Shown here piece after piece: positions 9,217 to 18,509 of a stretch of DNA of 64,000 bases. The translations under genes and the position numbers were made by a program. Numbering within the stretch: position 1 is the first letter of the stretch; every line of letters starts with the position of its first letter. The notes beneath the pieces are model-generated. The model saw only the letters and a program-made list of their open reading frames with translations. It did no database searches and was not told where the DNA came from. This DNA is from Desulfuromonadales bacterium (GTDB lineage Bacteria > Desulfobacterota > Desulfuromonadia > Geobacterales > Pseudopelobacteraceae): NCBI GenBank assembly GCA_013377095.1, contig JACAAY010000001.1:1-64000 (forward strand). Reading direction: 5' to 3'.

Positions 9217-10854
9217 ATGATTGCAGCAACAAACATTTCGCTTTCCTACGGAAAGCGTGTCCTGTTCAAGGACGTCAACATAAAGTTTACGCCGGGCAAC
9301 TGTTACGGACTGATCGGCGCCAATGGTGCAGGCAAATCCACCTTTCTGAAGATTCTTGCTGGTGAAATTGCATCCGACTCGGGTTCCATAACCATCGGGA
9401 CAAGGGAGCGACTCGCGGTTTTGCGGCAGGACCAGTTTGCCTTCGATGAATATACGGTTCTGAACACGGTCATCATGGGACATGAACGCCTCTACCGAAT
9501 TATGACCGAACGGGAGGCAATCTACGCAAAACCTGATTTCAGTGAAGCGGACGGAGTCCGCTCTGCCGAACTGGAAGGTGAGTTTGCCGAGATGAACGGC
9601 TATGAGGCCGAATCCGAGGCGGCCGTGTTGCTCAATGGTCTTGGAGTTCCGGAGGAGTTGCGCGGAAGGCTGATGAAGGATCTGGAGGGGGGGCAGAAGG
9701 TGCGCGTACTGCTGGCTCAGGCGCTCTTTGGCAATCCTGACGTGTTGCTGCTGGATGAGCCGACCAACAATCTGGACCTCAAATCAATCAACTGGCTGGA
9801 AGAGTTCCTCTATCGTTTTCCCAACACGGTCATCGTTGTTTCCCATGACCGCCACTTCCTGAACCAGGTTTGCACCCATACGGCCGACATCGACTTCGGA
9901 CGGATTCAGGTCTATGTCGGCAACTATGATTTCTGGTACCATGCCAGTCAACTCAACCTGAGGCAGCGCCAGAATGAAAACCGCAAGATCAGCGACAAGG
10001 CCAATGAACTGAAGGAGTTTATCCAGCGCTTCAGTTCCAACGCATCCAAGGCCAAACAGGCCACATCGCGCAAGAAGCTGCTGGAGAAACTTACCCTTGA
10101 GGACATGCCGATTTCGTCACGAAAGTATCCCCATGTGGTTTTCAAGCCGGAGCGCGCCTGTGGTGATATTATTCTCGAAATTCAGGGCCTCTCCAAGAAC
10201 ATTGAAGGAGTTGATGTTCTGAATGGCCTGGACCTGGTTGTCCGCAAGGGGGACAAAATTGCCTTTGTGGGTGGTAACAGTCTTGCCAAAACCACCCTGT
10301 TTCAGATTCTGGCTGGCGAGCTTGAGCCGGACGGCGGCAGTTTTCGTTGGGGCGTGACCATCACCAGTTCTTATTTTCCCAAGGAAAACAGTGCCTATTT
10401 TGCGAGTGACCTGAATCTGATCGAGTGGCTCGGGCAGTATTCACCGCCCACGGAAGGTGAAACATTTGCCCGTGGCTTCCTGGGAAGGATGCTCTTTTCC
10501 GGTGACGAAGCGCTCAAAAAGACCAGTGTCCTCTCCGGTGGAGAGCGAGTCCGTTGCATGCTGTCGAGGATGATGCTCAGTGGGGCAAACACGCTGATCC
10601 TGGATGAGCCGACAAACCATCTGGACCTGGAGTCAATTACCGCTCTGAATGACGGTTTGATCGCATTCAGTGAAGTGGTGCTGTTTGCCTCACACGATCA
10701 TGAGTTCGTTTCCACCGTGGCTAACAGGATCGTTGAAATCACTCCCGGAGGTGTTATCGACAGAGTCATGGGATTTGATGAGTATCTGGAAGACGCAGAT
10801 GTGTCGCAAGAGCGGGAGCGACTGTACCATGGCCATGCCGAATTGACGCTGTAG
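9217..10854 (+). CDS. ABC-F ATPase, YbiT-like
   Basis: A soluble protein with two ATPase domains and no membrane part. ABC-F proteins bind the ribosomal E site and relieve stalled translation. The start at 9217 (MIAATNISLSYGKR) follows GGGAG; upstream codons overlap the terminator. Domain 1 has a normal Walker A (GANGAGKST, about 35) and an LDEPTNNLD Walker B. Shared segments such as RQDQFAFDEYTV, TVIMGHERL and SRFSSNASKAKQATSR match E. coli YbiT closely. In domain 2 the Walker A reads GGNSLAKTT (about 352): two expected glycines are changed, though the lysine remains; LSGGERVR and LDEPTNHLD are intact. 545 residues, family length. Confidence 0.87.
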   Translation: MIAATNISLSYGKRVLFKDVNIKFTPGNCYGLIGANGAGKSTFLKILAGEIASDSGSITIGTRERLAVLRQDQFAFDEYTVLNTVIMGHERLYRIMTEREAIYAKPDFSEADGVRSAELEGEFAEMNGYEAESEAAVLLNGLGVPEELRGRLMKDLEGGQKVRVLLAQALFGNPDVLLLDEPTNNLDLKSINWLEEFLYRFPNTVIVVSHDRHFLNQVCTHTADIDFGRIQVYVGNYDFWYHASQLNLRQRQNENRKISDKANELKEFIQRFSSNASKAKQATSRKKLLEKLTLEDMPISSRKYPHVVFKPERACGDIILEIQGLSKNIEGVDVLNGLDLVVRKGDKIAFVGGNSLAKTTLFQILAGELEPDGGSFRWGVTITSSYFPKENSAYFASDLNLIEWLGQYSPPTEGETFARGFLGRMLFSGDEALKKTSVLSGGERVRCMLSRMMLSGANTLILDEPTNHLDLESITALNDGLIAFSEVVLFASHDHEFVSTVANRIVEITPGGVIDRVMGFDEYLEDADVSQERERLYHGHAELTL

Positions 10855-10863
10855 ATTGGGACT

Positions 10864-10907
10864 AAAAAAACGCGCCGGTTCCCAGGTGGAACGTGGCGCG
10901 TTTTTTT
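10864..10907. terminator. Bidirectional rho-independent terminator
   Basis: AAAAAAACGCGCC and GGCGCGTTTTTTT flank an 18-base loop region between two convergent genes. The A run on one side and T run on the other make it work in both directions, for the ABC-F gene and for greB. Confidence 0.92.
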
Positions 10908-10923
10908 GTGAACAGAGACAAAT

Positions 10924-11394
10924 CTAAGGCTGTTTCGGACTGATCCTGGTTATGTAGACGGTAAGATCGCCGCTTGGTCTCCGGATGAACACCTCATCGT
11001 CGACTTTTTTGCCCAGTAGTGCCTGTCCAACCGGTGAGTCAATGCTGATCTTGCCGGCGCTTACATCGAATTCGTCCGGTCCCACCAACTGGTAACTGCG
11101 TTCTGCGCCATCCATGTCTTCATAGGTAACCCAGCAACCAAAGCTGACAGACTTCGGGTTAGCGGGCAGGGAGCAGGCTTTCAGCACCTTGAGACGGCCG
11201 CCCAGGTGTTTCAGCTTTTTATCGATTTCCCGCAGTCGCTTTTTGCCATAGATGTATTCGGCATTCTCGGATCGGTCTCCCTCCGCCGCAGCGTCGGATA
11301 CTCCCCGTACAACTTTTGGGCGTTCAATACGCCACAGATAGTCAAATTCTTCCTCAAGTTTTCGCAGGCCTGCCGCGGTGATCATGTTTGTCAT
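10924..11394 (-). CDS. greB: Transcription elongation factor GreB
   Basis: GreB enters the secondary channel of RNA polymerase and triggers cleavage of backtracked transcripts. The 156-residue protein has the GreB-type N-terminal coiled coil (FDYLWRIERPKV, GDRSENAEYIYGKKRLREID), whose acidic tip D40/E43 region positions the catalytic magnesium, and a C-terminal FKBP-like domain (ISIDSPVGQALLGKKVDDE). YLWR-ERP and the YGKKRLREID block favour GreB over GreA. GGAAGAG lies six bases upstream of the ATG at 11394. The gene ends facing the ABC-F gene, with the bidirectional terminator between them. Confidence 0.9.
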   Translation of the reverse strand: MTNMITAAGLRKLEEEFDYLWRIERPKVVRGVSDAAAEGDRSENAEYIYGKKRLREIDKKLKHLGGRLKVLKACSLPANPKSVSFGCWVTYEDMDGAERSYQLVGPDEFDVSAGKISIDSPVGQALLGKKVDDEVFIRRPSGDLTVYITRISPKQP

Positions 11395-11435
11395 GCAACA
11401 CTCTTCCCGTTACTCGGTCATTTTATGCACAACGC

Positions 11436-11467
11436 AAAAGAGCCCCGAATTACTCCGGGGCTCTTTT
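11436..11467 (-). terminator. Rho-independent terminator after the cold-shock gene
   Basis: AAAAGAGCCCCG and CGGGGCTCTTTT form a perfect 12-pair stem with a short loop, starting 20 bases after the csp stop. It separates csp from greB. Confidence 0.88.
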
Positions 11468-11486
11468 GCAATGCCGGTTTTATAAC

Positions 11487-11687
11487 TTAAATTCTGGTTA
11501 CGTTTGCTGCCTGCAGGCCTTTAGGACCTTTAACCAGTTCGAACGTTACGCTATCGCCTTCTGCAAGGGATTTAAAGCCGTCGCCCGAAATCGCGGAGAA
11601 ATGTACGAAAACGTCTTCGCCATTTTCCTGCTCAAGAAAACCAAACCCCTTGCTGTCATTAAACCATTTTACTGTTCCGTTTACCAT
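11487..11687 (-). CDS. Cold-shock domain protein (CspA family)
   Basis: A 66-residue single-stranded nucleic acid binding protein acting as an RNA chaperone. It begins [11 protein letters not shown], has RNP1 KGFGFL and RNP2 VFVHFSAI, and ends in AANVTRI, all in the standard places. The start at 11687 is preceded by AGGAGAAGG; the frame is open 17 codons further upstream but that part is the 5' leader. It is monocistronic, with its own promoter and terminator. Whether it is cold-induced or constitutive cannot be read from the sequence. Confidence 0.93.
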   Translation of the reverse strand: MVNGTVKWFNDSKGFGFLEQENGEDVFVHFSAISGDGFKSLAEGDSVTFELVKGPKGLQAANVTRI

Positions 11688-11750
11688 GTACTTACCTTCT
11701 CCTGATACTGCTTCGTTAAGTTGATCCGTGAGAGCCACGAATATTTATGT

Positions 11751-11780
11751 ACAGTAACAGCCCTGCGACAGGCTTGTCAA
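11751..11780 (-). promoter_or_regulatory. Sigma-70-type promoter for the cold-shock gene
   Basis: On the minus strand a perfect -35 TTGACA (11775-11780) is followed after 18 bases by TACTGT (11751-11756). Transcription would start near 11744, giving a leader of roughly 55-60 bases before the csp ATG. Confidence 0.6.
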
Positions 11781-11814
11781 TCTAATTAAATGCAGAATGC
11801 AAAAAGAAAATTTA

Positions 11815-13443
11815 TCAAGCCTGCCCGCAGAGAGTTTTTCCAAGATAGTAATCGTAGCTTCCCTCATAGATTCTCATCTCGCCATGGTCGATTTCAAAAA
11901 CCCGATCCACCAGCATGCGCAGGAAGTGACGGTCATGGCTCACCAGCAGTACTGTCCCGCTGAAATTCAGCAATGCTTCCAGGAGAACTTCCCGTGAACG
12001 GATATCCAGGTGGTTGGTCGGTTCATCCATGACGAGAAAATTGACCGGACGCGCCAGGAGGGATGCCAACACGACTCGGCTCTTTTCTCCACCGGAAAGA
12101 TTTTCAATGCGTTTATCAATGGCATCACCCGAAAAGAGAAATGCGCCCAGCAGGTTGCGGATAATGCCAATATTTGCCAGGGGCAGGACGTCCTGGAGTG
12201 TTTCGAAAACGGTTTTGCGCGGTTCGAGCAGCTCCATGGCATGCTGGCTGAAGTAGCCCAGCTCCACATTGGCTCCTAGTGAGAATGATCCGCAGGTTGG
12301 ATCGGTCTGGCCAGCCAATACTTTCAGGAGGGTTGATTTGCCGGCGCCATTTACCCCAACCAGGGCAATTTTATTTCCGCGGCGAATAACCCCCGAGATG
12401 CCGCTGAATACCGGGTGGTCAGTGTTGTCCGGTGTCTTCCAGATTTTTCCCAGTTTATCCATCAGCACCACATCGTCACCGCTTCGGGGAGGCTCATTGA
12501 ATTCGAAACGAACGGTTCGCTCCTCGGGTGGAATCTCGATGCGTTCGATCTTTTCGATCTTCTTTACCCGTGACTGGACCTGGGCGGCATGGGAGGCGCG
12601 GGCTGCAAAGCGGGAAATGAACTCCTCTTCCTTTGCCAGCATGTCCTGCTGTCGTTTGTGGCTGGCAAGGAGTTGATCGCGGCGAATATCACGTTCCCTC
12701 TCGTAGAAATCGTAGTTACCGCTGTAGGTTGTGACCAATTTATTGGCAACTTCAATGATGCGGGTCACGACACGGTTCATGAAATCCCGGTCGTGGCTGG
12801 TCATCAGCAAGGCGCCGTTGAATTCGTTGGAGAGCCATTCCTCCAGCCAGATGATTGATTCCACATCCAGATGGTTGGTTGGCTCATCCAGTAGAAGTAC
12901 ATCCGGTTTCAGTGTCAGGATCTTTGCCAATGCAATGCGCATTTTCCACCCGCCGCTGAAGGATTCCACCGGGTGGTCAAAACGGTCCGGTCCGATTCCG
13001 AGGCCGGTCAGCACGGTCTGGGCGCGGGTGTCCAGGTTGTAGCCGTCACGGTGCTCGAAATTCTCCTGGGCAGTGCCATAGCGTTCCAGCAGCGCCGTCA
13101 TGTCATCGTCCGACTGCGGTACGCACATGGCCGCTTCCATCTCCTTCAGTTCCACTGCCAGACGTGTCGTTTCTGCTGAGCCGGCCATGACCTCTTCCAG
13201 GGCCGAGCATCCGGCCATATCTCCCACATCCTGGGAAAAGTAGCCGATAGTTGTATTCCTTGCGCAGGTTATTGCGCCACCATCCACCTCTTCTTCACCG
13301 GTGATGATGCGGAAAATAGAGGTTTTGCCGGCACCGTTTGGGCCCACCAGCCCACTGCGGCTGCCTGGGGTAATCTGGAAATTTGCTTCGCGGAAGAGAA
13401 GTTGCGAGCCGTGCTGTTTTGTGATGTTGGAAAGGTGGATCAT
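11815..13443 (-). CDS. ABC-F ATPase (YheS/YdiF-like)
   Basis: A second ABC-F translation factor, 542 residues, with two complete ATPase domains: Walker A GPNGAGKTS (34-42) and GVNGAGKST (about 360), signatures FSGGW and LSGGE, and LLDEPTNHLD and VMDEPTNHLD Walker B motifs. The linker between them is charged and helical (KRQQDMLAKEEEFISRF), as in ribosome-binding members. It lacks a C-terminal coiled coil of the Uup type. Both nucleotide sites look intact, unlike the YbiT-like protein at 9217. It starts four bases after tyrS and so belongs to the fau-rny-ymdB-tyrS transcription unit. Confidence 0.87.
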   Translation of the reverse strand: MIHLSNITKQHGSQLLFREANFQITPGSRSGLVGPNGAGKTSIFRIITGEEEVDGGAITCARNTTIGYFSQDVGDMAGCSALEEVMAGSAETTRLAVELKEMEAAMCVPQSDDDMTALLERYGTAQENFEHRDGYNLDTRAQTVLTGLGIGPDRFDHPVESFSGGWKMRIALAKILTLKPDVLLLDEPTNHLDVESIIWLEEWLSNEFNGALLMTSHDRDFMNRVVTRIIEVANKLVTTYSGNYDFYERERDIRRDQLLASHKRQQDMLAKEEEFISRFAARASHAAQVQSRVKKIEKIERIEIPPEERTVRFEFNEPPRSGDDVVLMDKLGKIWKTPDNTDHPVFSGISGVIRRGNKIALVGVNGAGKSTLLKVLAGQTDPTCGSFSLGANVELGYFSQHAMELLEPRKTVFETLQDVLPLANIGIIRNLLGAFLFSGDAIDKRIENLSGGEKSRVVLASLLARPVNFLVMDEPTNHLDIRSREVLLEALLNFSGTVLLVSHDRHFLRMLVDRVFEIDHGEMRIYEGSYDYYLGKTLCGQA

Positions 13444-13447
13444 GCTC

Positions 13448-14659
13448 TCAGGTCACCACGATTCGAGCGAAACGGCGGCGCCCAATCTGGACGATATACT
13501 CGCCGGCCGTATCCAGTTCCAGGTTGGCGTTGGAAATCTTTTCACCGTTCAGTTTGACGCCTCCCTGATCGATGGAGCGGCGTCCCTCGCCATTTGACTT
13601 GGTCAGACCCGCCTCGGTCATGGCGCGGGCCAGGAGCAAGGCACCATCGCTCAGCCCATGGCAGATCTGGGGCATTTCGTCGGGGATCTCGTTGTCGCGG
13701 AAACGCTTGACGAAATTTTCCTCGGCTGCTCGCGCCGCCGATTCCCCATGAAAACGGCCCACGAGCTCGCGACCCAGGGCTTTCTTGGCCTCCATGGGAT
13801 GCAGGGAACTGTCTTTCAGGCCGATCTTGAGTTTCTCAAGATCGATGAGAGGCATGTCGGAGAGCAGTTCGTAGTAGCGGATCATGAGGTCATCGGAAAT
13901 GGACATGACTTTGCCAAAAATCTCGTCACCCGGTTCATTGATGCCGATATAGTTGCCAAGCGATTTTGACATCTTGTTGACGCCGTCCAGCCCTTCCAGC
14001 AGCGGCATGGTCAGCACGCACTGGGGCTCCTGGCCCCATTCGCGCTGCAGTTCGCGCCCCACCAACAGGTTGAATTTCTGGTCGGTGCCTCCCAGTTCCA
14101 CGTCGGATTTCAGGGCGACTGAATCATAGCCCTGGACCAGGGGGTAGAGAAATTCATGGATACTGATCGGCTGCTGGCCGGAGAATCGTTTGTGAAAGTC
14201 GTCCCGTTCAAGCATACGGGCCACGGTGTATTTGGATGCCAGCCCGATCAGCCCGCTGCAGCCAAGCTCGTTCAGCCAGGTGGAGTTAAAAACCACCTTG
14301 GTCCTGGCCGGGTCCAGGATCTTGAAGACCTGTTCCTTGTACGTCTCTGCATTCTTCAGTACATCTTCGCGTGTCAACGCCTTACGTGTTTCGGATTTAC
14401 CGGTGGGGTCGCCGATCATGCCGGTGAAATCGCCGATCAGAAAGTTGACCTCGTGGCCCAGTTGCTGAAACTGCCGCAACTTATGAATCAGTACGGTATG
14501 TCCCAGATGCAGATCAGGGGCGGTTGGATCGAAGCCGGCCTTGATTTTGAGCGGTACGCCGGATGTAAGCGATTTCTCAAGTTTACTCTCCAGCTCTTTT
14601 TCGATTAAAATCTCAACTGCACCACGTTTGATAACTGCCATCTGTTCTGAAACGGACAT
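13448..14659 (-). CDS. tyrS: Tyrosyl-tRNA synthetase
   Basis: Charges tRNA-Tyr with tyrosine. The 403-residue class I enzyme has the HIGH-type motif HLGH (51-54, in [12 protein letters not shown]), the KMSKS loop KMSKSLGN (about 228), and a C-terminal S4 RNA-binding domain ([14 protein letters not shown]). It resembles the TyrZ-like bacterial subgroup, with [10 protein letters not shown] rather than TADSLHIGH. The start at 14659 ([10 protein letters not shown]) is chosen because GAGGAG lies seven bases upstream; an ATG eight codons earlier has no ribosome site. No T-box is seen upstream, since ymdB ends 27 bases before. Confidence 0.94.
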   Translation of the reverse strand: MSVSEQMAVIKRGAVEILIEKELESKLEKSLTSGVPLKIKAGFDPTAPDLHLGHTVLIHKLRQFQQLGHEVNFLIGDFTGMIGDPTGKSETRKALTREDVLKNAETYKEQVFKILDPARTKVVFNSTWLNELGCSGLIGLASKYTVARMLERDDFHKRFSGQQPISIHEFLYPLVQGYDSVALKSDVELGGTDQKFNLLVGRELQREWGQEPQCVLTMPLLEGLDGVNKMSKSLGNYIGINEPGDEIFGKVMSISDDLMIRYYELLSDMPLIDLEKLKIGLKDSSLHPMEAKKALGRELVGRFHGESAARAAEENFVKRFRDNEIPDEMPQICHGLSDGALLLARAMTEAGLTKSNGEGRRSIDQGGVKLNGEKISNANLELDTAGEYIVQIGRRRFARIVVT

Positions 14660-14686
14660 GCTATGGCTCCTCACACTATTCATATT

Positions 14687-15472
14687 TCAGCAACTGACCG
14701 CAATTCGCTCAATGCCGAGCGCTTTGCCGGTTATTTGGTCGATGGCGACAACAACGCCATTCAGGCGAATATCTTTTTTGGGAACTTCAAACTTGACCGG
14801 TAACTGGGTCAGAAACTTGCGGATGGCCTCGTCTTTACCGATGCCTATAACCGAATCAAAGCTGCCGGTCATGCCGGCGTCGGACATGTAGGCTGTTCCC
14901 TGGGTCAGGATGCGCTCGTCGGCGGTCTGCACATGGGTGTGGGTACCGATCACGGCGCTGACCCGCCCGTCCAGATACCATCCGAGGGAGGTTTTTTCCG
15001 ATGTTGCTTCGGCGTGAAAATCCACAAAAATAATCGGGGTTTCCTGGCGTAGCTGTTCAATTTCTCGATCAGCGGTCCGGAAGGGGCACTCCAGGTTTTT
15101 CATGAAAATGCGCCCTTCCAGATTGAGCACAGCCACCTTGATTCCACCCGGAGTCGTGACAATCATGCTGCCCCGGCCGGGGGCACCGTCGGGATAGTTG
15201 GCGGGTCGAATAATGCGCTGGTTTGCCAGTACAAGCGGAACCTGTTCCTTCTTGTCCCAGATATGGTTGCCGCTCGTGAGGCAGGCCACCCCCAGGTCGA
15301 ATAACTCCTTGACCGTCTCGGTGGTCAAGCCGAACCCACCGGCGGCATTTTCTCCGTTGGCAATAACCAGGTCGACGCGGTGCCGGTCCACCAGGCGATC
15401 CAGTTCGCGGGAAAGCGCCTGGCGGCCAGGTTTGCCGATGATGTCACCAATAAAGAGGATTTTAACGGGCAT
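14687..15472 (-). CDS. ymdB: YmdB-type metallophosphoesterase
   Basis: A 261-residue calcineurin-like phosphoesterase of the YmdB family; in Bacillus it hydrolyses 2',3'-cyclic nucleotides and affects RNA turnover and biofilm choice. Metal-binding motifs are [11 protein letters not shown] (Asp10), ANGENAAGG (about 38-46), SGNHIWDKK (His70) and the later [10 protein letters not shown] and [10 protein letters not shown]. The start at 15472 (MPVKILFIG) overlaps the end of rny by 11 bases; a longer frame into rny is not family-like. The rny-ymdB order is conserved in many bacteria and suggests a joint role in RNA metabolism. Confidence 0.92.
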   Translation of the reverse strand: MPVKILFIGDIIGKPGRQALSRELDRLVDRHRVDLVIANGENAAGGFGLTTETVKELFDLGVACLTSGNHIWDKKEQVPLVLANQRIIRPANYPDGAPGRGSMIVTTPGGIKVAVLNLEGRIFMKNLECPFRTADREIEQLRQETPIIFVDFHAEATSEKTSLGWYLDGRVSAVIGTHTHVQTADERILTQGTAYMSDAGMTGSFDSVIGIGKDEAIRKFLTQLPVKFEVPKKDIRLNGVVVAIDQITGKALGIERIAVSC

Positions 15473-17024
15473 ATTCCACGGCTCGCGTTTCCCGGATGAC
15501 ATTGACCTTGATCTGGCCGGGATAGGTCATTTCCGCTTCGATTTTTTTGGCAATGTCGCGGGCCATGATCAGCGACTGTTCATCGGTGACATGGTCGCTG
15601 GAAACCATCACGCGGATTTCCCGTCCGGCCTGGATGGCAAAGGAGTTGGTCACTCCGCCGAAGGATGTGGCAATCCGCTCCAAATCTTCAAGGCGTTTGA
15701 CATAGGTTTCCATCATTTCGCGGCGTGCACCGGGGCGTGCGCCTGAGAGCGCATCGGCGGCCTGAACCAGTACCGCCAGTACGCTGTTCGGTTTTTCGTC
15801 CTCATGGTGGGCCATGATGGCATGCACGATCTTGACGGACTCCCCGTATTTACGGGCCAGATCTGCCCCGATTACGGCGTGGGAGCCTTCCACTTCGTGG
15901 TCTACGGCTTTGCCCAGATCGTGCAGCAGACCGGCCCGTTTGGCCTGTTTGACGTTGACGCCCAGTTCCGCGGCCATGATGCCGCAGATAAAAGCAACTT
16001 CCAGCGAGTGCTGGTAGATGTTCTGGGTATAGGAGGTGCGGTATTTGAGGCGACCGATCAGTTTGATGATCTCAGGGTGAATGCCGTGCACACCCAGGTC
16101 AAAGACGGCGCGCTCGCCAGCTTCCTTGATGCCGATATCAACTTCCTCGGTGGCTTTTGCCACAACCTCTTCAATGCGACCGGGGTGGATGCGGCCGTCG
16201 CTGATCAGTTTTTCCAGCGAAATGCGGGCCACTTCGCGGCGAACCGGATTGAATCCGGACAGGATCACCGCCTCCGGAGTGTCATCGATTATCAGATCGA
16301 TGCCGGTGGCTGCCTCCAGGGCCCGGATATTTCTTCCCTCACGGCCGATGATGCGCCCCTTCATTTCATCTGATGGAAGCGGCACAACCGAAACCGTTTT
16401 TTCAGCCACATATTCGCCTGCGTAGCGCTGGACCGCCAGTGAAATAATCTCCTTGGCTTTTTTGTCAGCAGTCTCTCGCGCCTCTTCCTCGATGGCTTTG
16501 ATACGCTTGGCAGCATCGTGTTTGGCTTCGTCCTCCATGCTGTCCATCAGTTCCTTCTTGGCTTCAGCCGGTGACATGCCTGATATTTCCTCCAGCTTGG
16601 CCTGCTGGACATCGGCAGCCTTTTTCAGCTCTTCATCCTTGACTGCCAAGGACTGTTCCTTTGCAGAGAGAACCTGTTCCTTCTTGAGGTTGTCCAGCTC
16701 TTTTTGTTCAATAAGACCAAATTTTTTATCAAGATTCTCTTCCTTCTGCTGTAAACGCTTTTCAAAGGTCTGTAGATCTTTTTTCTTCTCGGTTATTTCC
16801 AGATCGTGACCTGCCTTGGCTTCAATAATCTCGGCTTTGGCCTTCAGTTCCGCTTCCTTTGTGATGGTTTCGGCCTCGCGTCGTGCATCTTCGAGCATCT
16901 TCGACGCCAATTCCTCGGATTGTCTGACGATCAGGCCTGAATCCTTTTTGTTGAGTCTGCTTCCCGCAAAATAGGCTCCGACCGCTGCCAACAGGGTAAG
17001 TACGAGCATCCAGATGTTTTGCAT
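15462..17024 (-). CDS. rny: Ribonuclease Y
   Basis: Membrane-anchored endoribonuclease that starts mRNA decay. The 520-residue protein has an N-terminal membrane helix (about 3-22, [16 protein letters not shown]), a long charged coiled coil (about 25-200, rich in Glu/Lys), a KH RNA-binding domain ([15 protein letters not shown]), and an HD domain with [10 protein letters not shown] and [12 protein letters not shown] holding the catalytic metals. The start at 17024 (MQNIWMLVL) has GAGGAGG eight bases upstream; codons further 5' overlap fau. It follows fau by one base and overlaps ymdB, so the three are one operon. Confidence 0.95.
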   Translation of the reverse strand: MQNIWMLVLTLLAAVGAYFAGSRLNKKDSGLIVRQSEELASKMLEDARREAETITKEAELKAKAEIIEAKAGHDLEITEKKKDLQTFEKRLQQKEENLDKKFGLIEQKELDNLKKEQVLSAKEQSLAVKDEELKKAADVQQAKLEEISGMSPAEAKKELMDSMEDEAKHDAAKRIKAIEEEARETADKKAKEIISLAVQRYAGEYVAEKTVSVVPLPSDEMKGRIIGREGRNIRALEAATGIDLIIDDTPEAVILSGFNPVRREVARISLEKLISDGRIHPGRIEEVVAKATEEVDIGIKEAGERAVFDLGVHGIHPEIIKLIGRLKYRTSYTQNIYQHSLEVAFICGIMAAELGVNVKQAKRAGLLHDLGKAVDHEVEGSHAVIGADLARKYGESVKIVHAIMAHHEDEKPNSVLAVLVQAADALSGARPGARREMMETYVKRLEDLERIATSFGGVTNSFAIQAGREIRVMVSSDHVTDEQSLIMARDIAKKIEAEMTYPGQIKVNVIRETRAVEYAR

Positions 17025-17025
17025 T

Positions 17026-17637
17026 TCAACAACCTCCTCTATATGAATCCGGGCCATCAGGGTGGCGCCGGTTACTTCCACAGCAAATAATCCGTTGTTC
17101 GGTGACGATAATATCCATCCGGATGTCGTGCCGGTCAGCCGGAAGATTTTGGTCAATCAGTTGGAAATCATGGCACAATCCGACGAGTGCGGCCCGAAGT
17201 CCGGGGCTCTGCAGGAAACGGTCATAAAAGCCTTTTCCATAGCCGATGCGATGACCGGTAGGGTCGAAAACTACGCCCGGAACGATGATCAGGTCTGCTT
17301 CGTCAGCCAGATGATCTGGGCTCATGCCGCAGGGTTCTAGAACTCCGAAACACCCCCGCTTGAGTTGTTTCAGGTGGTCCACCTGGCGCAGCACCATGTC
17401 CTGACCGCATACGACCGGAAAGAGCGTCCGCTTGCCGGTTGCAAAAGCTGCTTCGAGAATCAGCGCTGTATCAATCTCGTTGTGAACCGGCGAGTAGAGC
17501 GCAACACATCCCGCCCGGGAAAATTCCGGCAGGGTCAGGGTGTTGAGCTGAGCATGCCGGCTGGCCTCAAGCCACGAGTCGTGGCTGAGTGATCGTCGGT
17601 GAGCCAGCATCTGCTGACGTAAGGTTCGCTTCGGCAT
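17026..17637 (-). CDS. fau: 5-formyltetrahydrofolate cyclo-ligase
   Basis: Converts 5-formyltetrahydrofolate to 5,10-methenyltetrahydrofolate using ATP. The 203-residue protein has the family blocks [13 protein letters not shown], the glycine-rich region [16 protein letters not shown] and, diagnostic, [20 protein letters not shown] with the GYGKGFYDR motif. Its position directly downstream of zapA and a probable 6S RNA gene reproduces the conserved zapA-ssrS-fau order. The ribosome site of rny lies within its last codons. Confidence 0.93.
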   Translation of the reverse strand: MPKRTLRQQMLAHRRSLSHDSWLEASRHAQLNTLTLPEFSRAGCVALYSPVHNEIDTALILEAAFATGKRTLFPVVCGQDMVLRQVDHLKQLKRGCFGVLEPCGMSPDHLADEADLIIVPGVVFDPTGHRIGYGKGFYDRFLQSPGLRAALVGLCHDFQLIDQNLPADRHDIRMDIIVTEQRIICCGSNRRHPDGPDSYRGGC

Positions 17638-17711
17638 GATCCCCTATCGCTTTCAGACGGGAATAGTGTGCTGCGTATTGGCGAGTGAAGGTCCCGGAGA
17701 ATGTTCCGGGT

Positions 17712-17927
17712 GGGGTCGGTCAGGGGGGAAAGGTGTGGAAATGGCTCGTCAGTGCCGTGGTTAATGGTGCTGCTCCGGTTCCTGTGCTCGAGGAGCTATT
17801 TCTTTCCTTTGTTGAGAATATATTCTGCTGCGTGCAGATATCAGTAAAAAGAGGCGCTGTCGTGTTGCGCACTCGAGACTGATTGAGCTGTTGCGAATAT
17901 ATGATCAAGTCTCCCTGAAGAGACCTT
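17712..17927 (-). ncRNA. ssrS: Probable 6S RNA
   Basis: The 299-base gap between zapA and fau holds no ORF of note and sits exactly where many proteobacteria keep ssrS. On the minus strand the ends can pair: GGTC-TCT-TCAGGG (17925-17913) with CCCTGA-CC-GACC (17725-17714), ten pairs around a small internal loop. Further in, CTCG-AGTGC can pair with GCACT-GA-CGAG. A closing stem, an interior bubble and an inner stem-loop over about 215 bases fit 6S RNA, which binds sigma-70 RNA polymerase. The exact ends are estimates. A separate short hairpin (17693-17710) follows. Confidence 0.62.
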
Positions 17928-17936
17928 GCGTATCAC

Positions 17937-18209
17937 TCAGGCCGATTCCAGTTTGTCGAGCATTCCCCGTAGCCTGACTTCAAGGGATGCGTCTTCTTCA
18001 AGCATTTTTTGCAGATCAAACAGCTCTTCGGTAGTATTGAGCAATGCCAGGGTTAGTACCAGTTGGGCATCGCCGCTCTTGAGGGCTGCGCCGATTTCCT
18101 GCAACCTAGTGTTGACAAAGGTTTCAATCTGCTGAACCTTTGCGGCGGATGCAGAGCTTCTCACCGAGATTTCCCGGCCCAATACCGATACGGAGTGGGA
18201 TGTTTTCAA
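17937..18209 (-). CDS. zapA: Cell division protein ZapA
   Basis: ZapA binds and bundles FtsZ filaments. The 90-residue protein opens with HSVSVLGREISVRS and continues into a helical second half (FVNTRLQEIGAALKSG, LALLNTTEELFDLQKMLEE), the ZapA pattern of a small N-terminal fold plus coiled-coil dimer. It starts five bases after the ZapB-like gene and precedes the probable 6S RNA. Confidence 0.88.
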   Translation of the reverse strand: MKTSHSVSVLGREISVRSSASAAKVQQIETFVNTRLQEIGAALKSGDAQLVLTLALLNTTEELFDLQKMLEEDASLEVRLRGMLDKLESA

Positions 18210-18214
18210 TCTGG

Positions 18215-18391
18215 TCAGATCCCGTCCAGTTTTCCCAGGATGGCGTCGATGCGGGACCTGAGCGTCTCCTTGTCTGACTTGAAGCGCTCATTCTCTTCCG
18301 TGAGTCGTACGTTTTCTTCTTTTAATACCTGGTATTTATTCAGAAGGTCGGCGACCTTGCTGTCAAGTGATTCAATAAGCTCGTGATTCAT
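18215..18391 (-). CDS. zapB: ZapB-like coiled-coil cell division protein
   Basis: A 58-residue protein that is almost entirely one heptad-rich coiled coil: MNHELIESLDSKVADLLN, then LKEENVRLTEENERFKSDKE. ZapB is a short coiled-coil partner of ZapA at the Z-ring. The start at 18391 has AAAGGAGAG upstream and a strong promoter just before it; a longer open frame upstream (to 18613) runs into ftsY and is basic and Ser-rich, not coiled coil. The assignment rests on size, coiled coil and adjacency to zapA, since such short coiled coils carry little sequence identity. Confidence 0.78.
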   Translation of the reverse strand: MNHELIESLDSKVADLLNKYQVLKEENVRLTEENERFKSDKETLRSRIDAILGKLDGI

Positions 18392-18418
18392 GGGTTCACT
18401 CTCCTTTCGGGGGAAATA

Positions 18419-18447
18419 ACTATACGCGGACGTAGGGGTGAAGTCAA
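18419..18447 (-). promoter_or_regulatory. Strong sigma-70 promoter for zapB-zapA-ssrS-fau
   Basis: Minus-strand TTGACT (18442-18447), a 17-base spacer and TATAGT (18419-18424). Transcription would begin near 18412, about 20 bases before the zapB ATG. It divides the division/RNA-decay operon from ftsY. Confidence 0.78.
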
Positions 18448-18509
18448 GCCCTAATTGCCCGAAATTGCGAGCTTCCCGCCTCTTCGGGCGCTGTTTGGGC
18501 GCTGGTTTG

